This document shows positions 1 to 11,406 of a stretch of DNA of 64,000 nucleotides, piece by piece; the first letter of the stretch is position 1, and each line of letters opens with the position of its first letter. A model generated the notes under the pieces. That model did not search any database. It had not been told where the DNA came from and saw only the letters and a list, made by a program, of their open reading frames with translations. Source of the DNA: Serripes groenlandicus (lineage: Eukaryota > Mollusca > Bivalvia > Cardiida > Cardiidae). Position numbers and translations under genes: made by a program. The stretch is taken from contig JASEVX010000003.1 in NCBI GenBank assembly GCA_031761405.1, forward strand, positions 112,144,205 through 112,208,204. The letters are read 5' to 3'.

Positions 1-290
1 ACCAGATTGCTTTTCAAATAAAATAAAAAAAAAGATAGATCCGAAACTGGCGCGATCGTCTATAGAACATTGCAGGTCACCCATCCAGGCACTAACTGCA
101 ATGATCGTTGCTTAACTTACAGGATGGAACATCCACTCAACCAATGTCGCTATAATAGACGGCTTCAAATTGTATTTTGTAGAAAGGCTATTTAAACCTG
201 TACCCCGTTCACGTTACTTTTTACCGGTGCATCTTGAAAATCTACCCGTTTGTGTTGTCCGCGTCATCATAATAAACTGATTGTGGCTAG
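1..290. other. Unassigned AT-rich DNA
   Basis: No open frame, RNA gene or clear repeat was recognised here. The sequence runs directly into the CATAATAAA tandem array. Confidence 0.5.
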
Positions 291-1022
291 TCAACATAAT
301 AAACTATCTACATAACGAAATACAGTTCGTACACCATATAATAAAAATAAACACAACACATTAAGAAGTCACGTAAGACAATAAATAATGCGCGGAAGAT
401 AATAAAACCTGCACAAAACTGAATAAATAATGTGCATAACATGATTAAAAACCTTCTCAATGTATCAACGAATGTACAAAACACAAGAAAGATTGCATAT
501 AGCATAACACAGAGAGTGCATAAGATAATGAAAACTGCATAAAACACAATACAGAATGCAAATGAAGAAATACATAGTGTGCATAACATAATTCAAAGTG
601 TACACAGCAAAAAAAAAAGTGTGTATATCATAATAAAAACGTCACACAACAAAAATCGGAAACTGCACAATGAAATAAATTGTATGTGCCTTCATAAATG
701 AATAAGGAACCTACGTAACATAATATAGAACGAACACAACATAACAGAAAATAAACATAAGGCAACACAACTCTCACTGGACATAACATTGAGTGCACTT
801 AGCATAATAGATAAGCTATATAAAATAATAAAAAATGCACAAAACAAAGTAAATAATGCACATACCATATTAGAATATGTACTCATCATAATAAAGGATG
901 TACACAACATAATAAAGTATGTACATGACATAATAAAGCATGTACACAACATAATAAAGTATGTACATGACATAATAACGCATGTAAACAACATAATAAG
1001 GGGTGCACATAATAGAATAATA
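291..1022. repeat. Degenerate CATAATAAA / TGTACACAA tandem array
   Basis: Units of roughly 20-24 bp built on 'cataataaa' followed by 'tgtacacaa' or 'tgtacatga' repeat with heavy divergence. The most regular copies are near 890-1000. Open frames on both strands here are periodic low-complexity products (for example runs of 'FIMSCTY'-like units) and are not taken as genes. Confidence 0.8.
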
Positions 1023-1069
1023 TGTGTCATTATAAGACAGTTGAGGCGTTCCATACCCGTCTACTAACT

Positions 1070-1752
1070 TTACACAATTATTTCTTTAACACAACAAACA
1101 CTGTGTACAACTCGGAAGTTTCTCTTTTTGTTCAGTATATATACATGTCCAATAAATTCATTCATTCGTCACTATGGTTGTTTATCTAAACAATGATGAA
1201 GTCATTTTAATATTACACGAATGAAATATGTTAATGTATACATTTGCTATGAACATGCACATGCATTTAAAGCCTAAACTAGTTTGGTACAAAGGCTGTT
1301 TTTGTAGAAAAGCCTTCGAGTATCATTACCGAATGTCACTTGTATGACGAAGACCCATTTTATTAGCACGGTCGTAAATAATACAAACCGAATTTCACTT
1401 TCCTTTATTGGTCTTGTATTACAAACGTCCACACTTACCGAATTACACTTTGAACTTGTAGCTACATTTTCATACAGTTGTATCCGAATTTAACAATAAA
1501 TTTCATTTCGTGTAGAAAACAAAACATGTTCAAGAATTTAAAATTACTAAATTTCACAATATATTGATTGAGCTTTAACTTGAAAACTGCAGACCGAAAT
1601 GTAAAACGCTAGCTGTATGTATGACACTCAAAATACCAAGTCTTGTGTACAGACGTATTCAGAAAGTTATTTTCTGATTGTTTTTCTAAAAACGCCTGCT
1701 GTAGACAAATGTGTAACGCAGTGAATTATTTACCGAATTACACAAAGATTGT
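1070..1752. other. Unassigned intergenic DNA
   Basis: AT-rich sequence with a loosely recurring 'accgaattncac' phrase (near 1330, 1388, 1437, 1485 and 1731). This may be a very decayed tandem repeat. No gene was recognised. Confidence 0.4.
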
Positions 1753-2059
1753 CTGCAGCAATAGTAGCTCATGTGATTTCTACAGGGGTGGTTTGGCTGC
1801 AGCAATAGTAGCTCATGTGATTTCTACAGGGGTGGTTTGGCTGCAGCAATAGTAGCTCATGTGATTTCCACAGGTGTGGCTTGGCTGCAGCAATAGTAGC
1901 TCATGTGATTTCTACAGGGTGGTTTGGCTGCAGCAATAGTAGCTCATGTGATTTATACAGGGGTGGTTTGGCTGCAGCAATAGTAGCTCATGTGATTTAT
2001 ACAGGGGTGGTTTGGCTGCAGTAATAGTAGCTCATGTGATTTATACAGGGGTGGTTTGG
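1753..2059. repeat. 44 bp minisatellite, seven copies
   Basis: Seven head-to-tail units begin with CTGCAG (CTGCAA/CTGCAG) at 1753, 1797, 1841, 1885, 1928, 1972 and 2016. The period is 44 bp, with one 43 bp unit. Copies differ by only a few substitutions (for example 'tttctaca' against 'tttataca'), so the array is young or homogenised. Confidence 0.95.
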
Positions 2060-3000
2060 AACAGAAAATGTCTTACAATAATAGTATAGAATATTTATTG
2101 TTATAAATTACAAGAATATGCAAGCATGAGAAAATGTTTCAGTATAAAATCACAGTATGCGAAGCAAAAGCTTTTGATGCATAAGAAAACATTATCAATG
2201 AATAAAAACATCATAATGTAAAATGATTTGTATAATATAGATGTAAAGCATAAATGTAGTGAACTTCGTCGGCATATTTCAATAAATACAGACATATTAA
2301 ATTATTTGACAATTGTAAAGTTAAATCAAAATATGTAAATAATATTTTCAGCAAAAAAAATGAAACACGAAATCAAAAAATATGTTCACACATTGTTAAT
2401 GTAAAACCTACCAATTACAATTACTTGCATTTGTATAATTTTTCCGAACATGTAAACACTACGTGCGAACACATGGCACTCAACGAGTCTCGCGGCGTAC
2501 CTGATCAGAACAATTACATATTTACTCCTTTTTCTGTCGTGTAAAAGTAGTCTTCTTAGCGTTGATTTTCCGTTTTCGTTGGTCCGTTTTTACCGCGGGT
2601 TCTTGGTGCAACTACAGTTGTGAGTCCGTCATCCAGTTTGTCTTTGCGACCTTGAAAGATACATGGGTGTCAGACCGTCTGTTAAGTATGCGGTCTGTCA
2701 ACATATGATCTCATTGTCTATACGAGGTCCTTCAAAGGTTTAGATTTCCAATTAATGGACTGTTTTAAGACGTGATTGATCGACTCACAGTTGTTGTTTG
2801 TCTAGTTAGTTTGCACCAAGTCCATTCTGTTCGGTCTGTTTACCATGTCTTGTAATTGGGGCTGAAGCTTGGTCTTAAAATAGTCCAGAAACTTTGTGGA
2901 TAGTCCAGTCTGTTTCTGTCCCACGGCGTCATCTGTAAGTCGTTTTTATACGCCCGTTTTGAAAAAACGGATCGTATTCTAGTTTTACCTGCGGCGGGCG
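2060..3000. other. Unassigned intergenic DNA
   Basis: No convincing exon, RNA or mobile element seen. The stretch 2520-2960 has recurring 'gtccgtttt' and 'gtccagtctg' words, suggesting an old diverged repeat. Confidence 0.4.
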
Positions 3001-3014
3001 GGCAGGCGGCGTCC

Positions 3015-3490
3015 AGTATGTTGTCAGCTCAATAACTTAAGAAGCCTTTGTCCAATCATCACCAAATTTGGTCAGAATTTGTATTAGGATAATATCTCGG
3101 ACAAGTTCGATAACTAACCTTATCGCTTTAGTCAATTGAGAGTTATCGCCCTTTTATAAAATAAATTACCTAAAATTGTGATTTTCAGCTTAATATCTTT
3201 AGAAGCCTTTGTCCAATTATCACCAAATTTAGTCAGAATGTGTATTGGCATAATATCTCGGACAAGTTTGATAACTAGTCATATTGCTTTAGTCAATCGA
3301 GAGTTATCGCCCTTTAATTATAGAAATTACCTAAAATTGGTCTTGTCAGCTCAATAACTTTAGAGGCCTTTGTCCAATCATCACCAAATTTGGTCAGAAT
3401 GTATATTGACATAATATATTGGACAAGTTCGATAACTTACCACGTTATCTTAGTCACTACACACTTATGTCCCTCGAAATGGCCAAAACT
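3015..3490. repeat. About 160 bp tandem repeat, three copies
   Basis: Three consecutive units each contain 'cagctcaataactt', 'gcctttgtccaat', 'caccaaattt', 'gtcagaat', 'ggacaagtt' and 'gagttatcgccctttt'. They start near 3020, 3185 and 3346. Period and internal order are conserved and divergence is moderate. It resembles interspersed tandem elements common in bivalve genomes. Confidence 0.85.
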
Positions 3491-4549
3491 GTACTAACAG
3501 TGTCTGCTCTCTAAATGTGCCTAATGTACAACCAATTATCACTATACTTTATTGGTCTCAAAAAACAGGACGGGCGTATTTTGTGACATTTGGCGCTCTT
3601 GTTTTGTGTTCTGATACAGATGTCGCGTGCACAGAACATAAGTGCTTGAGTAAAAAATCGTCTGTGCTCCTTTTACAAGTGCATTTTGATCGTCCGAACC
3701 AATAACAAGCCTGTCATGTGTCGTACCAGTCGAATCCAGTTTCGCTTTTAGATGTGATAAGAATTAACAGTACGTTTCAAAGTCACTGTTGTCATGTATA
3801 AACACAGGTCCAATGAATATAGGGCCTTGGCAAGTCTGTGGTCGGTGGACGGAATGCTGCTTATAACAAGTGACCGTAACATGCATGTCACACATATAAA
3901 AGATCTTGTCTATTCCAAGAACCGATTTACCAGAGCAACAGATGTGTTTTATGTCTGTCAACTGTTCGTCCGAATACAACACTATGTAGGGCATCTTTGC
4001 CTTCGTCCATATTACGTTGTTGGATATTTTTTAACATCCCGTATTTGGGAAATGTTTGTCGGTCGTGTAATTTCGTCATATATTTTGTTTGTAATGTCTC
4101 GTATACCTTATGCGGTTTCATTTTTTGTGTAAGGTCACGTACTTCGTCGAGAACGTAGTTCGCAGTACGGACGTATTCACTGTCCTTTAGTGAATTACCG
4201 CGTGAAGCCAGTCCAGGAAATGTTCCTGAATACTCAACAACAGCATAGGAACTTTCTAGACAGCCTTCAATGAGCCATGTCAGCCTTTTTGTAGTTGGGG
4301 CTTAATTTTAGAATATTATAATACCTATGAATCACAAAAACTTTGTCAGAGGCTGGTTGTGGATCCATAGGTATGTACTCTTTTTTTTTATCTGTTTTGA
4401 CACACAATATAAACCATTACGAAAAAAAAAGATATTATGCAAATCTCCATTGTCATCCAAATGAAAGTAGTACTTAGGGGACTCACCTTTTGAAGCATCC
4501 CAAATACCACAATCATCAGGAAATGACGATTTTTCATTCTTCTAGTTCT
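3491..4549. other. Unassigned intergenic DNA
   Basis: Short open frames occur on both strands (for example 3794-4132 plus), but they overlap each other antisense, lack recognisable domains and have no convincing splice context. I see no supported gene. Confidence 0.4.
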
Positions 4550-5026
4550 CTATATTGGTTGAATTTTGAATGACAAAACAAATATTTTCCTTTTTCCATT
4601 AGGATTACACTTTAAAGCATTCTCACTTTGTAAGAGGAGCTTAACAGTTCCATTGGTAGGTAGACAACCTGAATGAAGTGCCCCGCTCCCCTTTAAAGTG
4701 TTGACATCGTCTGATTCAGGCTCAGTCATAGCCTCATACCCAGCATTACAATTATATGTTAAGACATTTGAAGAAATAATTGTGTCATCCTTTTCATGAT
4801 CGGAAACGTCAGCAACATCAAAAATATCATTTGTGTTCTCATAACAATCAGATGTTGAAACATGTAATGTAATAATTGGTTCATCTTTTTCAGGGGTGAA
4901 TGTTTTCTTTATCAAGGGAACAAAATGGTTAGGTAAAAAGAAAGGACGTTTTCTGGAAGCGAGGGTGGAAGTCCACATTAATTTGAATGAATTCTGACCC
5001 ATCTTCTTTGACATTCCTTCCGACAA
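4550..5026 (-). CDS. Hypothetical open reading frame, possible exon
   Basis: An uninterrupted minus-strand frame gives about 158 residues and stays open a further 11 codons upstream of the TTG at 5026, to a stop near 5060. The first ATG is at the fifth codon. The product is hydrophilic: a basic N-terminal third, then an acidic Ser/Thr/Asp-rich middle. I recognise no domain. It could be an internal exon of a host gene, a transposon fragment, or chance. No partner exon was found nearby, and it abuts a MITE-like repeat at 5070, which weakens the case. Confidence 0.25.
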   Translation of the reverse strand: MSEGMSKKMGQNSFKLMWTSTLASRKRPFFLPNHFVPLIKKTFTPEKDEPIITLHVSTSDCYENTNDIFDVADVSDHEKDDTIISSNVLTYNCNAGYEAMTEPESDDVNTLKGSGALHSGCLPTNGTVKLLLQSENALKCNPNGKRKIFVLSFKIQPI

Positions 5027-5069
5027 CTTTTCTAGAAGCTTAAATGAGGTGTTTAACCTTTATGATTTC

Positions 5070-5310
5070 TGATGTTAGCAGATGCGTCAGAAAGCGTCTA
5101 TATGTAGGAAAGGGTTAACAATAGTCTGCTGCTGATGAGCCATAATGTGTCTGCAAGTAGAAAGGGTTCCAATTCCTCATCAAGTAAATATAGACGCTTT
5201 CCGACGCCTCTTCGGCAGACAGCTTTTTGAAAACATAGTGACAAAAGAAGAAATTGCTCAAAACGAGCAATTCCTGCTTTTGCCACAATGTTTTCCACTT
5301 TTAGTCATAG
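5070..5310. mobile_element. MITE-like hairpin element (CCCTTTCC family), rearranged copies
   Basis: Contains the family hallmarks in two opposed partial copies: 'gcgtcagaaagcgtctatat', 'gaaagggtt', a 'gcagac' box, and the central hairpin 'aaattgctc...gagcaatt' flanked by 'gacaaaagaag' and 'gccacaatgttttcc'. The complete reference copy in this window is at 60185-60405. Confidence 0.75.
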
Positions 5311-5587
5311 GTTTTGACAAAATATGTTCAAAGTCGCCGGCTGCAAAATGGTCGTATGAGTCCACCCATACCCTAAAATGATGCTTTCAGAGTTGCCGGT
5401 TTTGAGAATTTCATGCACAATATAGTAACAATATGGAAATTTAGAAGAAAACTGAAATCAGGATTGAAAAAAGTGTGAAAAAGGTAGAATTTACCTTCTC
5501 TGTGCACTTTCTAGTTTTTGCAAAATGTTTTCATAATAGACATCTGCTGTAGATAAACCAAAACTACTGTATATCAGGGAAACGTTA

Positions 5588-5810
5588 ACCCTTTCCCACC
5601 TGTAGACACATTTTGATGCATCTGCAGCAGACAACTTTTGAAATCACTGACAAAAAGAAATTGCTCAAAACAAGCAATTTCTCCATTTGTCACAATGTTT
5701 TCAACTTTTTTCAGTAAAGACACCTTAATTTATAGAGAGTTTTCATATTTCTGCCAACATGCTTTCAAAGTCGTTTGCTGGAGGTTTACATTATCGGGGA
5801 AACGTTTAGC
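5588..5810. mobile_element. MITE-like hairpin element (CCCTTTCC family)
   Basis: Starts 'taaccctttccca', then 'atctgcagcagacaactttt', the central 'aaattgctcaaaacaagcaattt' inverted pair and 'gtcacaatgttttcaac'. The far end ('gtcgtttgctgg...gggaaacgttta') is diverged. Non-coding. Confidence 0.8.
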
Positions 5811-6102
5811 AATTTCCAGAGTATGAGGGATACTAGAATAAGGAAATCTGTGCAAACCTAATGATATACATCTTGACTGACTCATACTGTCCCAGACTTG
5901 GAAACTGTGTATAAATCTAATGGAATGGGTTCCAACTTTTCCTTGGGGACAATTTTCCATTTTATGCCAAGTTATTGTCAAAGTTGTCAACAGAAGATTT
6001 GGTGTATGAATGTAGAAAGAAAGGGTTAAAGAAAAAACACAATTGTGATTTTGGCCATATACGGCTGTCAGATACATCTAAATCCTCCAAAAATTTCTAA
6101 CA

Positions 6103-6325
6103 ATGTTTGTTTTGTTTGTTTGTTTGGAGTTTAACGCCGCTTTCAACAGCTTTGGTCATATCACGGCGGTCAGTGCACCTACCCATGTTTTCCTGGCTTT
6201 CCCACACCAGTACTTACACAACATTCTTTCGAAGCCACTGACTACTTTCTCACATAGATCAGAGGTGAGAGGCAATGGAAAACATCGCCCGAAAGAATGT
6301 CGCCGCAACCGGGTATCGTTCTAAC
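6103..6325 (-). mobile_element. tRNA-derived SINE, 3' body
   Basis: Carries the SINE body shared with 37672-37935 and 60900-61135: 'gtttaacgccgctttcaacag', 'atcacggcggtcagt', 'ttcctggctttcccacaccagtact' and 'cacaacattctttc'. It is preceded by a (GTTT)n tail, so the element reads on the minus strand. The tRNA-like head at the right end is not recognisable here, so the copy is truncated or diverged. Confidence 0.75.
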
Positions 6326-7424
6326 AATGAATTGAGCCTTTTAAATGTGCATATTACCACTTGACATCTTAAACCCCCGAAAATCCCATTCCTAATTTCC
6401 TCATTTGAATTGTTCGCCACCTTAATTCTTATTTCTTCACAAAACTGGGTTGCATAAACAAGAGGTAATCCGGAAAAAAACCTTACACAAAATATCAAAA
6501 TATCGCCCAAATACCCTCATTTTTTTGGTATAAATAAGATATTATTATTTTAGGTTTCACTAAAATACCGTATTCGTTTCTTGTCAAGTCCAATCGACAA
6601 ACCAAAAACGGAAAATAATAGCTGGATTAAATTTGGAATAAAATACACGAAAACTGAAGCAAGATTATTACCAATGAATAAATAGGCCCCATATGCAGTA
6701 CCTGCCCTTGGTTAAACAATCTTTTAACCAATTGTTTTCTCCAACTTCCAAATAATTCGCCTTTGGAAGCCAAATATCTTTTAAATTGTTTCCCTTGTTT
6801 GCCTCTTTAAATACGACTTTTTAATCATTATTTATAGATACATATGTATGTTTCGATGTCTGTTAAGTCAAGTGACAGTTTAAGTTTTGACTCAAAGACA
6901 GGTAAGATAGAATTGTTATTAAATTGGTACAATTTCAAAGGTGAAAAATATTACACATTTTAAAACCGAAGTTGAATTACAATGACGGGTCACAAATGCC
7001 GGTATAATCCGGTCCAAGAGTCTTCAAGATTAAGTTTTATAAATACCATCTTTTACGAATACGAATGGGGAACGTCTGGTGACTTTCTAATACTGACGGT
7101 CATGTAGAATGTTTGAGTAACTTATATAGTACCAATCAACCTTGCAAAACCTGAACCTCATATTGACAGGCAAAGTTCACATGCAGCTTGCAACTTAGTA
7201 AACCACAACCAATTGTCAATACATTTATAGGCCAAGTGAAATAGCAACATTGTTTATCGTAATTAACCCGTTTAAAACCGTCAATTCCTTAATTCTCAAC
7301 TGATTTACATGAAATAAACGTCTAATATGCTTAATCTCAAATTTCACATATTACCATACGTGATCAATCTGCACTGACTGACCGTATATAATTCAGGCCA
7401 CGCCAAAGCTATTTTGTTACACAC
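6326..7424. other. Unassigned intergenic DNA
   Basis: AT-rich, with no supported gene or repeat array. Confidence 0.4.
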
Positions 7425-8045
7425 ATAGGTTATTTAGTTAGAAAAGCCTCCGCGAAGGTTATTTAGTAAAAAATCGTCCTCAAAAGTTATTTAAAAGAAA
7501 AACGTTCGCAAAATTTATTTAGTAGAAAATCGTCCACATAGGTTATTTAGTAGAAAAGCGGCCGCATAGGTTATTTAGAAGAAAAGCGGCCGCAAAGGTT
7601 ATTTAGAAGAAAGGCGTCCGCATAGGTAATTTAGAAGAAAGGCGTCCGCATAGGTTATTTAGTAGAAAAGCGTCCGCATAGGTTATTTAGTAGAAAATGG
7701 TCCTCATAGATTATTAAGTAGAAAAGCGTCCATATAAGTTATTCAGAAGAAAAGCGTCCGCATAAGTTATTTAGAAGAAATACGTCCGCATAAGTTATTT
7801 AGAAGAAAAGCGTCCGTATAGGTTATTAAGTAGAAAAACATCCACAAAGGTTAACATCCACAAAGTTTATTTAGAAGAAAAACGTCCGCAAAGGTTATTT
7901 AGGAGAAAAACATCCACAATGTTAACATCCACAAAGGTTATCTAGTAGAAAAACGTCCGCATAGGTTATTAAGAAGAAAGACATCTGCAAAGGTTATATA
8001 GAAAAAAGACCTTCAGTAAACGTTATTGAGCAGAAATACATTATT
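7425..8045. repeat. 28 bp tandem minisatellite (about 22 copies)
   Basis: Units of the form 'ggttatttagtagaaaagcg' plus 'tccgcata' recur with substitutions and small indels (ttag/ttaag, cgtccgca/catccaca). Two short deletions within the array create extra 'ttaacatccacaaa' joints. No unique spacers occur between repeats, so it is not CRISPR-like. Confidence 0.9.
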
Positions 8046-8810
8046 TACTAGAAAAATGCGTCATTTTGTATTAGAATTAAAAAATATATATAAATATTAA
8101 CAAATACTAAAGACACTTTACATGTAACAGCCCTTAGAATGCTAAAACCTCGTTGTGTTATGACAATTAATTATACATGTAACTTAAATCTTCTAAACCC
8201 TTCAGTCAAAATATGAATATAACCAGGATACAGGACACAGCTCGACACGCGTACAAATAGAGATACAGGGCAATCTGATCTGATCTGGGCAAACTAATCT
8301 GACACGCAACATAGATACATATCTTACAATATACTGATCATTGTCTGTACTTTTCACTATAACCTTCGGTGATATTACCTTCTGGTTTATGCTTTAGCAT
8401 TACAACTCATATGCCTATTGTCGTTTTATCATTTATCAAACTGACCGACTACTCCGATAATGAGCTTTCTTCCTATGTTTGTGCAATCTGCCCATTTTAT
8501 CCCGAAGACTCTACAGGGTCAATGGTTAGTATGATAAGCTTTTAAACAATCTTTCATTGCTGTATAAATGTTCGCTTATCCAGAAAATATTCACCATAAT
8601 TAAATAGAAAGTGAACCTATACCAAATGGAATTGTATTATTGGGAAAATAAACTTCTACTGCATTTCAACTGAATAAAACAAATATTAAAAATGTTTCTG
8701 TCTAGACAGAATTCATTGCAGCTCTACTTTCAAGAAAATTTCACTTCAGCTTTAACCTCTAGTATTAACTAATACCTGCTTCGGATTTTTCTCTGCAAAA
8801 TAATACATGT
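8046..8810. other. Unassigned intergenic DNA
   Basis: No gene, RNA or array recognised. Confidence 0.4.
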
Positions 8811-9445
8811 TTAGCTCACCTGAGCCAGAGCTATTACGACCGGTGTTTGTCGTCAACATTTTGCTTCAATCGACATCTCCTCCTAAACCGCTTGGTCAAT
8901 TTGTTAAACAATTCACGGATGTTCCTTGAGTGGTTCCCTTTAAAATTTGCTCAACGAATTGAAGTCCATGCGGAACTGTTGTTGCCACGATTGTTCAAAT
9001 TATTCAATCCGCATGGCTTGAAAATATTTTTGTTCGAAGCCGAAAAGCCTCCAGCTTAGATATTTGGTTTGTAGCAATGTGTTGTGGTCCTCTACAAAGA
9101 TTTTTAAAGTTGTTCCCCTGGTGTCAAAATTGGCATCGCCCGGGGGATCACCTATTTAACATAGATATATACATGTATAGGGGAACACCTTGAACATCTT
9201 CTTGTCTGACACCAAAAGGTATAGCGCTTAAAGTCTCGTGTTCCTCTACCAAAATTGTTCAAATTCTGTCCTGGTCAAATGTGTCCTAGTCCCCTGGGTC
9301 ACCTGTGTTACATAAAGAGATATAGGAAAAACTTTTAAAAAAATCTTATCTTATAACGGACCTATATCACTTTCCTCAAAAGAATACCTTAGTTGGGTTA
9401 TTTGTCTTGTGGCAAACTGGACATTGTTCCTCTTGTATTAGCTTA
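8811..9445. repeat. Interspersed repeat beginning 'agctcacctgagc'
   Basis: Starts with an 'agctcacctgagccagagctatt' type sequence and continues with a loose ~150-200 bp internal repetition ('aattgttcaaatt', 'cctctacca', 'gatcacc'). Related starts occur near 36400 ('gctcacctgag') and 37140. Non-coding interspersed element; family name unknown to me. Confidence 0.5.
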
Positions 9446-9454
9446 CCTGACAGA

Positions 9455-9470
9455 CAGACATACAGACACG

Positions 9471-9501
<31 letters not shown>
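9455..9501. repeat. Dinucleotide (CA)n microsatellite
   Basis: Simple CA/CG-interrupted run preceded by 'gacagacagacatacagacacg'-like tetranucleotides. Confidence 0.9.
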
Positions 9502-9505
<4 letters not shown>

Positions 9506-10199
9506 GTGTTTGACCGTAAAAAGTAGCACCTTGTTTTAAGACAGTCTATGTAGAACGGCTATAAATAAGGCGCTTTAATGACTTTCGTGAAAGTGTAGCG
9601 ACAGTAACCACCCTTTATATATTGACTGCAATTAATACACTCCGATACACTCGATATTTAGAAACACACAGTGAGTCGTTTATCACTGAACAATGTAGCT
9701 CTTTGTGCTTCAAATCAACCTCAATTTGTAGCACTCTTTTGTTGTATTCTACATTACAATGTAGCACAGTGTGTATTACAAAAATGGTCGTAACATAACA
9801 GTTTGACAAACAGGTAAACACTGACACAAATTAATGATACGTATGTACTTGTACCTTCATTCTGCATACATTGAAATGTTGATAAAACGATGTTTACAAT
9901 GTGATACATAACAGGCGATCTGCATGCATGTGTGTTCAAACACACACTTCTATGTAGCACTGTTGAACAGCGTAGGTATTTGTTTTGGCTTTTGAGTTAC
10001 AAAAACGTATTGGTGTGCCAAAGGCCACTCTAACAAAACAGAAGACACATGGGGTTGTAAGCTCTTTGAATCTCTGCAGATGTGTTGAATAAATGGTGAG
10101 AACATATGTAGCACTCACTGCGGGTGCTACACAAGCATGTCCGTGCTACATGCGTGAGTGATATTCAAGTGCATGTGCTACATTTGTAGGAAGAACTCT
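9502..10199. other. Unassigned DNA with recurrent 'tgtagcac' words
   Basis: The phrase 'tgtagcac' or 'gtgctaca' appears repeatedly (near 9690, 9725, 9760, 9950, 10105, 10120, 10145 and 10170). This suggests an eroded short repeat in both orientations. No gene seen. Confidence 0.4.
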
Positions 10200-10332
10200 C
10201 TCACACACACACACACACACACGGACATACACAGACAGGCACCCATGCACACATATACAGACAGGCACCCATGCACACATATACAGACAGGCACCCATAT
10301 ACAGACAGGCACCCATGCACACATATACAGAC

Positions 10333-10385
<53 letters not shown>

Positions 10386-11251
10386 TACAGACATAAACAA
10401 AAATACAGATAGACATAAATCCAGATAGGCATACATTTAAAGGCACATGATTACATGCAGATATACACACACACATACATACATACATACATACATACAT
10501 ACATACATACATACATACATACATACATCGTGATATACATACATACATAATGATAGACATACATGATGATATATATAGAGAGACAGATAGACATACAAAC
10601 GCATAGACACATAAACATACTTATTGACATGCATATAGACATACAGGCAGATTGCCAGCTACACCAACAGATAGACGGAGAGATAGACGGACACATACAC
10701 GTACACAGACATATAGACATACAGACGCATAGCATAGACAGATAAACATACAGACTGACATACGCACGTATATTCATGCATACAGACATACAGGCAGATT
10801 GACAGCTACACCAACAGATAGACAGAGAGATAGACGGACATACGTATACACATAAACATAAAGACAAAAATACAGATAGACATACACTCAGATGGACGTA
10901 AATTCAGATAGGCATACATTCAAAGACACATGCTAAATGCATATAAATACATAGTGATAGACATACCTAATGATAGACACACGATTATGGACATATAGAC
11001 ATACTCATACATAGACAGATAGACATACACACGCATAGACAGATTAACATACACACGTATAAACACGCATACAGGCATACAGGCAGATGAACAGTTACCC
11101 CAACGGATAGACGGAGAAAAAGACGGGCATACATATATACCTAAACATAAAGACATAAATACAGATAGACATAACTTCAGATAGGCATACATTCAAAGAC
11201 ACATTAATAAATGCAGATATACATACATACATACATACATACATACATACA
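10200..11251. repeat. Compound ACAT/AGAC satellite, left of the insertion
   Basis: Successive blocks: (AC)n at 10201; four units of 'acacatatacagacaggcacccatgc' type (10232-10330); (AGAC)n at 10330-10384; (CATA)n at 10472-10530; then a roughly 240 bp higher-order unit. That unit carries 'catacaggcagat', 'acaccaacagatagacgga', 'ataaacataaagac' and 'aaatacagatagacata', recurring near 10640, 10780 and 11070. The same unit resumes at 21450, right of the recombinase element. It ends in a clean (ACAT)n run at 11215-11251. Overlapping antisense open frames are repeat artefacts. Confidence 0.95.
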
Positions 11252-11258
11252 TTAAAGG

Positions 11259-11406
11259 GATTAATGTATGTTTTGTTGCATTTATTGGAAAATGAAGTGC
11301 AATTGCCTGATTACATGCAAATAATGCCCGAAGGGCATTATGATAGGCATGTAATCAGGCAATTGCACTTCATTTTCCAATAAATGCAACAAAACATACA
11401 TTAATC
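11259..11406. repeat. 148 bp cruciform: paired 60 bp terminal motifs, left
   Basis: Two perfect 60 bp inverted copies (11259-11318 and 11347-11406) of the motif beginning GATTAATGTATGTTTTG and ending GATTACATGC. The 28 bp centre has its own AATGCCC/GGGCATT stem. It sits at the extreme outer end of the element. The arrangement resembles a palindromic recombination or replication site; function is inferred. Confidence 0.9.

Noticed and set aside
7425..8045. CRISPR-like regular repeat array
   Set aside because: There are no unique spacers; units are contiguous and diverged. The window is eukaryotic.
10146..10870. Cys/Val/Tyr-rich and Thr/His-rich frames
   Set aside because: Translations of ACAC, AGAC and ACAT microsatellites in several frames on both strands.
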